This document shows, piece after piece, positions 57,806 through 64,000 of a stretch of 64,000 nucleotides of DNA (the first letter of the stretch is position 1; each line of letters begins with the position of its first letter). The notes under the pieces are model-generated. The model saw nothing but the letters and a program-made list of their open reading frames with translations. It ran no database searches and was not told the DNA's origin. The DNA lies in assembly GCF_020906515.1 (NCBI RefSeq), contig NC_085849.1, positions 3,410,001 through 3,474,000 on the forward strand, written 5' to 3'. The stretch comes from Vanrija pseudolonga. Lineage: Eukaryota; Basidiomycota; Tremellomycetes; Trichosporonales; Trichosporonaceae. A program made the translations under genes and the position numbers.

Positions 57806-60541
57806 ATGTCGTCGGTTGTTTTGAGGCAGCAGCCGGTGTCCCAGGTCAGCCCATCTTCTCGCGACCACGCCGACATGACTTCCGAACACGACCGTGCTAC
57901 CGGCAGCCACACCCCACGACGCACGCAGCCAGCCCAACCTGCCCGTCAACCAACTCCGCCCACGTCGAACCGCCGGCGTTCAAACGAGGATGGCAGCCCC
58001 GCCGACCGACCGACAGCTCCCAAGGCGTCTCCAAAAGGCTCAAAAGCGAGCCCATCAGAAGACCCGAGCAAGACGGGCACCCGCCCAGGCTCGTCGGGTG
58101 CGAGCTCGGCTTCGGGCGCTGGAGCTCCTTCTGATCCGGCCAAGCCCAAGCCCAAGGGTGGCACGGAGAAGTGGGTCGAGAGCGTCGACTACGCATACGA
58201 GTATGTGCCCGTTTCACAGAAGCGTGAAGGGCGGAAAGACATGTGAGTGGTTGAATGTGTCGGGTGTGCCCTTGGGGCGGCGGGCAAGGCGTGTGCTTGT
58301 CGACACGACGGCTATCGACTCTGTGTGGCTGTCGCCATTGTTCAAAGCCACGAACACGCCCATGCTGACGATTGCGCTCTCCCTGCCACCTTCAACATCA
58401 CGTTCTGATCATGGCTGCTCCCTACTCGTTTACCATGCCGACGTCGCGCCCATTCAAAAATCATTCGCCAACCAGAAACTACGAACTTATCATCCGTCAA
58501 CAGCCAATGCAGGCACGAATGTGTGGTGTTGGCGAAAAGTGTACGTTTTAGACATGCTCTCGTCTGTGTGATTGCTCATGCCTGCTCGCAGCCGACCGCC
58601 GTCCCGTGGACCCCACCCCGATTATCCAGCTCAAGGTGACGGCCGACGGAGAGGACGTCACCCCTGTCGACCCCCGCATCCGGGACACGATCGACGCCAA
58701 GAGCGCACTGCGGAGGCAGAGTCCTGGCGGCAACGGCATGCTGTTCATGCAGAGTGAGCGGGTTAAATGGCCTTGAAAAGGCCTCGGCTGACATTCCGCA
58801 GACCCTTACTACTTCCTCTTTGCTTGTCTTGTTGGTGGTGACGACCAGGACTCTGAGCTCCACGTGATCGATGATGGGAGAACCCGGTTCCTTACTGGAA
58901 CGCCAGTGTCGTCACTGTACCACCTCAAGGACATTGACAACAAGGACGCCGCATTCTTCGTGTTCCCTGACCTCGGAGTCCGCAAAGAGGGCCGCTACAA
59001 GCTGAAGATGACCCTGTTTGAGATTGTCGAGTGGGTAGCAGACATCGCCGGAGAAATTTGCATCTGACACTTGTCTCAGGCAGGAAGTGTACTATTGCAC
59101 TACTGTTCACACCGACACCTTTTCCGTCTACTCTGCTAAAAAGTTCCCTGGCATGTCCAAGGCGACTGAGCTGTCGAGGGCGTTTGCTGAGCAGGGCTTG
59201 AAAATTCGCGTTCGCAAGGACCCCAGGCGTGAGTTGCCGGTGTCGAGACCCAACGAGACGAATTATTACTAACTCGAGACAGCTGCTGGCCGGAACAAGC
59301 CCAAGCGCAAGAGCAGTGGTTTGTCTGACGATGAAGACCCGTACGCAAAGCGTACCCGGCACGCATTGTCCCACCCTGGTGCGGGGTACCCATTGGAGTC
59401 GCGCCCGTACCCTGGCGACGTGCACTACGCCAGCTACCCTCCTGCCAATGTCTACGGCGGCTATCCTCAATATTCCCAGATGCCTCCGCCGCCCCCTCCG
59501 CCGGCGTTTGAAGGATATCGACCAGGGTCATCGGGTGGACCCCCTGGCCACCCTTCCCAAGGCCCACCATCGCATGGCTACCCCCCGCAGCAGGGGCAGC
59601 CCTTTTACGCCAGTACGCCCCCACCTCCGCCGCAGGGGGCGGCGTATGGTCATCCACGAGACCCCCGAGACCCTCGCGACCCTCGTGATCCCCGGGATCC
59701 TCGAGACCCTCGTGGAGGCCGACACTCGATTCCCCCAGGCAACTATCCCCCGGAGACGTACCACCATGGCTACCCTCCTCAGCCTCCTCCTCCTGGCGCG
59801 GCGCAGTATGACCCTCGCTGGGCTGACCGCGACCCACGAGACCTCCGCGACCCCCGCGACCTGCGTGATCCTCGTGACCCGCGTGAGGTTCACGACCCCC
59901 GCTACATGCGCGACCCCCGCGACATTCCTCGCGACATGAGGGACCCCCGAGACCTGCACCCTCGCGATGTTCGTCTCGACCCTCGTGATATTCGCGACCC
60001 TCGAGATATTCGAGACCCTCGTGACATTCGCGACCCCCGCGACATGCGCGACCCCAGAGACTTGCGCGACCCGCGAGACCTGCGCGACCCTCGCGACATT
60101 CGCGACCCACGAGACATTCGCGACCCTCGCGATGTTCGTGACCCGAGAGACCCAATGATGGCCATTCCACGTGATATTCCACCTGGTTATGGATCGTCCC
60201 CCAGGAGCGCCGGCGGCGCCCCCCTCCCCCACCCTCTCCACCACGGCGATCGCCACCGTCCGTCTACGGCGCCACGCGAGCACCACCGTGCTCCGTCGCA
60301 GCCGCCGGCGGTTAGGCTTCCGCCGCTGTCGTCGCGTGCCGACGGTCCTCCAGCTCTTGGAGGCTACCCTCGTGACCCGCGCGACCACCGTGACCCCCGT
60401 GACTATGAAGGGTCGCGCCCGGGTTCTAGCTGGAGCGAGGACGCGCGTTCGCGCAGCCACCGCTCGAGCGAGCGCCCCATGTCGCCCGACGCGGGCGCCA
60501 AGCCCACTGGCCGTATGGGCCTTGGGCACCTTGTTGACTGA
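57806..60541 (+). CDS. Velvet-domain regulator with C-terminal RDPRD repeat array
   Basis: Six exons: 57806-58242, 58476-58540, 58592-58753, 58802-59030, 59080-59228 and 59283-60541, giving 766 aa. Residues 1-145 are disordered. The velvet domain (about 146-347) is split over exons 2-5: YELIIRQQPMQARMCGVGEK, then SDRRPVDPTPIIQLKV, NPYYFLFACLVGGDDQDSEL, VSSLYHLKDIDNKDAAFFVF, PDLGVRKEGRYKLKMTLFEI, then VYYCTTVHTDTFSVYSAKKF, PGMSKATELSRAFAEQGLKI and RVRKDPR. These are the signatures of VosA/VelB/VelC-type DNA-binding regulators of development and secondary metabolism. After a basic stretch (NKPKRKSS, likely nuclear signal) and Pro/Tyr-rich sequence comes an array of about two dozen RDP units (59653-60155, with a few at 60370-60410). 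Upstream lies an 8.7 kb desert. Which velvet subtype it is cannot be settled by eye. Confidence 0.92.
59653..60155. repeat. Coding repeat array encoding (RDPRD[LIMV])n
   Basis: Two blocks inside the last velvet exon. About 59653-59718 encodes six consecutive RDP units. About 59833-60155 encodes a six-residue period RDPRD plus a hydrophobic residue (Leu, Ile, Met or Val) with about sixteen RDP. Synonymous codons vary between units (CGA/CGC/CGT, GAC/GAT), so the array is kept at protein level and is not a fresh DNA slippage product. Confidence 0.9.
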
Positions 60542-60884
60542 GTGTGGCTGGGAAGAATTTTTTATCAAGCCAAGATAGAAGTGGTTGGTTGGCGGCGAGT
60601 CTTGACAGTTGTACCCCGCATCGTTTGTGTTCATAATCATCGTATCTAGCGAGTTTAGTAGAGAAAGGTATGGATATGGGTGCGTAGGCTGTGGCAAGTG
60701 TGGCCATTTGATTAAACCGCCACTTGAAGTGCCTGGTAACCTAATCTCGGAGAGAATGCAGCGAGCTAAAGCATGTGCGGTAAGGACGACCGTGGGAGAG
60801 TGGATCTTGTTTTCTGAAATCCGGCTCGAACTTGCATCACTTTCGAGCGATCTTTCAGAAACTTGTCATTCACAACCAAAAGCA
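60542..60884 (+). promoter_or_regulatory. Intergenic, presumed NOC4 promoter
   Basis: 343 bp between two plus-strand genes. It contains ATTTTTTATC at about 60557-60566, likely in the velvet 3' region, and a moderately AT-rich leader (TTTCAGAAACTTGTCATTCA) before the NOC4 ATG. Confidence 0.45.
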
Positions 60885-62777
60885 ATGGCACGCACAGCAC
60901 GCACAACAGCTCCAGGACCACAAGAGCAGATCAAGGCGCTCGAGGCCAAGCTGACGTCGGCGCCGGCGGACCCGAACCCGCTGCTCGCGCTGCTCAGTCT
61001 CGCGCGGCACGGCGACGCTGCAGTGGTCCACAAGGCGACATGGGCGCTGTACCGCGTCTTCGGGCTGCTCCTTGCTCAGGGCCGCGTGGGCGGCATCACG
61101 GGGACGGGGACGGATGAGAGCGCGGCGAGCGTGAGCTCGGGCGGCGCCCGCGAGGTCAAGGCGTGGGTGCGCGACCGGCTGCTCGAGTACGTCGCGGTGC
61201 TCGGCGGCCTGCTGCGCGACTCGGAGGCGGCGTTGAGGGTGAGTCGGCTGGCGGAAGACAATGCTGACCCCAGACCTCGGCCCTGTCCCTCCTCTTCGCG
61301 CTCCTCCAGCCCCTGTCCACCTCGGCCGGCGTGCCGATCCACCTGGCCTACTTCCGCCTCCTTCTCCGCGCGCTCCTTTTCCCCGCGCCGTCGCAGCGCG
61401 GCTCGACGGCAAGCTCGTCGTCGAAGCGGCCGTCAGTCGTCGCTGCGAACCAGGTCGACGAGGAGGGTTTGCCCGCCGACGTGGCGGCCGCCGCCGTGGA
61501 CGACTACTGGGCGAAGTACGACGACCTGCGGCTCTTCTTCTTCCGCGAAGTCGCCGCTGTCGTCGCCGCGGAGGAGGTCGACGCCGCCAACGTCCTCCAG
61601 CAGGTGTTCCCGCTCACCAACCTCCCCAAGCTTCCCGAGGACCTGAACGCCTTCTTTTTGCCCTCGCTCGCGAGCGTGCCGCAGGAGAAGAAGGCGGCGA
61701 AGAAGGCCAAGACGAAGAAGGGCAAGAAGGACGTCGAGAGCCTTCCAGACTGGATGGCGACGTACGAGTCGGACGACGAGGAGGAGGAGGGCGAGAGCAC
61801 CCTCGTGGGCGGAAAGCGCCAGCGCACGACGGCGCTCGGCACCGCCAAGGCCGTCCACTCGGTGCAGGCCCACACGGCAGCGTACACTGCGACGTGGGAG
61901 GCGATCCTCTCCCACCTGGCGCTCGACGACATGTGGACGCGCCGCATCCTCGCCGGGCTGCACGGCGAGCGCGGCATCCTGGCGCACATGGCGCCCGCGC
62001 GGCGGGTCCGCATCGCCGACTGGCTCGGCGGCACCGTCGACGGCGGCGGCGCGCACGCCATGCTCGCCATGAACGGGCTCTTTGTCCTCATGACGGCGTA
62101 CAACCTCGACTATCCCCTCTTCTACAACCGCCTCTATGCGCTTTTGGACGGCGAGGTGCTGCACGCGCGGTACAGGGCGCGTTTCTTCCGTCTCCTCGAC
62201 ACGTTTTTGCGTTCCCCGCTCCTGTCCGCGGCGCTCGTGGCGAGCTTCATCAAGCGGCTCTCGCGGCTCGCGCTCGCCGCCCCGCCCGCCGGCGCGATCC
62301 TCGTCATTCCCTTCGTGTACAACCTCTTCAAGCGCCACCCCGGCACCATGGCCATGCTCCAGCGCCTGCCGGAGGACATGCCCGACGGCGACCCGTACGA
62401 CGAGAAGGAGACCGCGCCGATCGCGACCCGCGCCCTCGAGAGCTCGGTGTGGGAGCTCGCGGCGCTCCAGAACCATTATCTTGCCAGCGTGGCCACGCTC
62501 GCCAAGATCTTTGCAGAGCAGTTCACAAAACCAGAGTTCAACCTTGAAGACTTTTTGGACCATGGATACGCGACGGTAAGTAGTGGCTGGTAATTGACGT
62601 TGTGGTCCGCTGACATACGATTAGCTGTTCGACACGGAAGCCGCGCGCAAGCTCAAGAACCCCCCCGCGCTCGCCGTTGCCCTCGAGCTCGGCCAGCCCG
62701 CAGACCTCGCACCACTCTTCCCCCAGGCCGGCGAGGCGGGCGAGCGCGACACCGTCAGCCAGCTTTGGGCCTTCTAA
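60885..62777 (+). CDS. NOC4: Nucleolar complex protein 4 (CBF/Mak21 family)
   Basis: Three exons (60885-61238, 61274-62575, 62625-62777) give 602 aa; the introns are 35 and 49 nt. Seen: N-terminal helical repeats (IKALEAKLTSAPADPNPLLA), a charged nucleolar-type stretch KKAAKKAKTKKGKKD near residue 255, and an acidic patch ESDDEEEEGE. The C-terminal CBF domain follows: MNGLFVLMTAYNLDYPLFYN, RLYALLDGEVLHARYRARFF, RLLDTFLRSPLLSAALVASF, IKRLSRLALAAPPAGAILVI, PFVYNLFKRHP, and an end at SQLWAF. This order and the motif NLDYPxFYxRLYALLD define Noc4/Utp19, which with Nop14 supports 40S subunit maturation and export. The length is normal. It converges with the RGG gene, 211 bp away. Confidence 0.94.
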
Positions 62778-62988
62778 ACACTTGTATCATCATCATGCAC
62801 CTCGTCCCATCCATCATGTTAAGAACGGTGTGCATACGGCGCGCGCAGACTATATAAATGTGAAAGAGCGAAGCGAATGGTGTGTGTGTTAAAACAGCGG
62901 GGCAATATCCCGGAAAGAACAGTCTGCGCGCCACCCAACTCGTCCTACCTCCTCCTCCTCTTCCTCCTCTACACTCCTCCTCCTCCTC

Positions 62989-64000
62989 TTACATGTGGCC
63001 GCGGCCACGTCCGCGACCAAAGCCGCCGCCGCCGCGACGATAGTCGCCACGGCCAGAGAAGCCGCGGTCACCAAAGCCACCACGGTCTCCAAAGCTGCCG
63101 CCTCGTCCGCCGCCAAAGTTGCCACCACCGCGTGGTGGGAACGGAGGCCGCAGCTGAGACACGGGCGAAACAGGGCCGCCACCGGAGGTTTGATGGCCAG
63201 GTCCCGAGCCACCCGGACCTGACGCTCCACCCCAGCTACCACGGGGGCCTGTCGGCGGAACGCGCGGACCTGTCGGCGGGAGTCGATGATGAGCGTGACT
63301 ACCGTGATGTGGGGGCCCTTCACGTGCTCCGAGTGCCGGAGGCATGTCGGGGAGCGCGTGGGAAGACTTGGGCGGCGTCTGCGCTGGCAACGGCGGACGC
63401 GCCGTAGTCGGGCTTGGGCCAAGTGGAAGGTGGTCCACGTCTTGGCGCGGAGCGTATGCTCCGAGAACGGGTGACTGCTGCGGAAGTGCTGATGGTTCGT
63501 CCACTGGCGTCCGAGGCACAAAATTGGGGCTCGGGCGTGGGACGTAAGCCGGCTGCGTCGTCGAGGTCGACGAAGCAGACGGCTGGCTGCCAAAGTAGTC
63601 GGAACGGGGGACATAGGCCGAGCTGGGAGTCGCTGAAGTCAAAGGACCCGCTGCCGATGGCGTGAATGGGGTGCCGAGACCACTGGATGAAGGCGGGCGC
63701 GCCGAGGGCAGGTGCTCAAACAGGTTCAGTTTGGACTGACTCTCGCTCTGCGCACTGGTCGATGTCGCAGTGTCCGCAGCAACAGTGACGGCAGTATTAA
63801 TCGATAAGGGCTTCTCATCGACGGGGGTGGCCGATGCGGCTTCCTCCTGAGCAGCCGTGGGCTGTGACACCTTGCGAATCTTGTGGTTGGCAAGGTACTC
63901 CCTCATCGATACCTTCTTGGGTGGGGGTGGAGTAGGCTCCTTCGGCGGCGGGGTTGGCTCCTTGGGCGGTGGTGTTGGCTCCTTCGGCGGCGGGGTGGGC
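62989..64000 (-). CDS. C-terminal part of an RGG-box, PTPPPKEP-repeat protein (5' end outside window)
   Basis: Minus-strand frame, open to the window edge, with stop TAA at 62989-62991. Reading in the coding direction: at least three TPPPKEP repeats at the edge, then KKVSMREYLANHKIRKV, a short motif that resembles the KVSLxEY segments near the C-termini of some chromatin-associated fungal proteins. A Ser/Pro/Thr-rich disordered stretch follows, and a Gly/Arg-rich tail (NFGGGRGGSFGDRGGFGDRG, then GRGRGRGHM). RGG tails bind RNA and are methylated on Arg. The main domain lies beyond 64000, so the protein cannot be named. Confidence 0.75.
   Translation of the reverse strand, partial: PTPPPKEPTPPPKEPTPPPKEPTPPPPKKVSMREYLANHKIRKVSQPTAAQEEAASATPVDEKPLSINTAVTVAADTATSTSAQSESQSKLNLFEHLPSARPPSSSGLGTPFTPSAAGPLTSATPSSAYVPRSDYFGSQPSASSTSTTQPAYVPRPSPNFVPRTPVDEPSALPQQSPVLGAYAPRQDVDHLPLGPSPTTARPPLPAQTPPKSSHALPDMPPALGAREGPPHHGSHAHHRLPPTGPRVPPTGPRGSWGGASGPGGSGPGHQTSGGGPVSPVSQLRPPFPPRGGGNFGGGRGGSFGDRGGFGDRGFSGRGDYRRGGGGFGRGRGRGHM

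Noticed and set aside
59528-60697. 389-codon minus-strand frame with Ala/Arg/Val repeats
   Set aside because: It is the antisense shadow of the RDPRD repeat array in the velvet gene; the period comes from the sense-strand repeats.

Overview
This window reads as nuclear DNA of a GC-rich basidiomycete fungus. Evidence: genes with many introns, most of them 35-90 nt; a GTGAGT-like donor and a CTGAC branch point a few bases before the acceptor AG; a velvet regulator, a Ran1/Pat1-like kinase, an Adp1-type ABC transporter, Noc4 and a Pot1 telomere protein. The intron style and gene set fit Tremellomycetes, perhaps Trichosporonales. That placement is inference. No retroelement, DNA transposon or CRISPR array was recognised.

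Layout. 1-4.8 kb: a DUF89/ARMT1-type phosphatase (+) converges with a large disordered protein (-). 4.8-10.4 kb: gene desert. 10.4-11.9 kb: Ran1/Sks1-like kinase (-). 11.9-21.0 kb: a 9 kb desert. 21.0-32.8 kb: a gene-dense block with an FAD monooxygenase, an Adp1-like ABC transporter, an SV2/SVOP-like MFS transporter, a Lys/Ala-rich basic protein, tRNA-Asp (-) and a UBE2G-type E2 enzyme. 32.7-37.2 kb: the telomere end-protection gene POT1 (-), with a perfect 821 bp tandem duplication at its 3' end that also takes in the last codons of the E2 gene. 37.6-39.8 kb: an Mch1-like MFS transporter. 41.5-42.8 kb: a disordered protein. 43.6-45.5 kb: pyruvate dehydrogenase E1 alpha (-). 46.6-47.8 kb: a His/Cys-rich protein. 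49 kb: a possible 51-aa membrane protein. 49.1-57.8 kb: third desert. 57.8-60.5 kb: velvet-domain regulator with a long RDPRD repeat tail. 60.9-62.8 kb: NOC4. 63-64 kb: the C-terminal end of an RGG-box protein that runs off the window.

The genes do not form one pathway; housekeeping functions (PDH, Noc4, E2, tRNA) sit among transporters and regulators. The three deserts border the kinase, the velvet gene and the 881-aa disordered protein, which suggests long regulatory regions or leaders for developmental regulators.

The most notable points are: (i) POT1, predicted at 1081 aa, with an extra N-terminal OB-like domain and coiled coil ahead of the usual OB1-OB2-OB3 order; (ii) the tandem copy that leaves an orphan, still-open reading frame of the Pot1 OB3 domain; (iii) the RDPRD array on the velvet protein; and (iv) a 6-nt microexon in the first gene. 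Exon limits given here were derived by eye from splice signals and frame.
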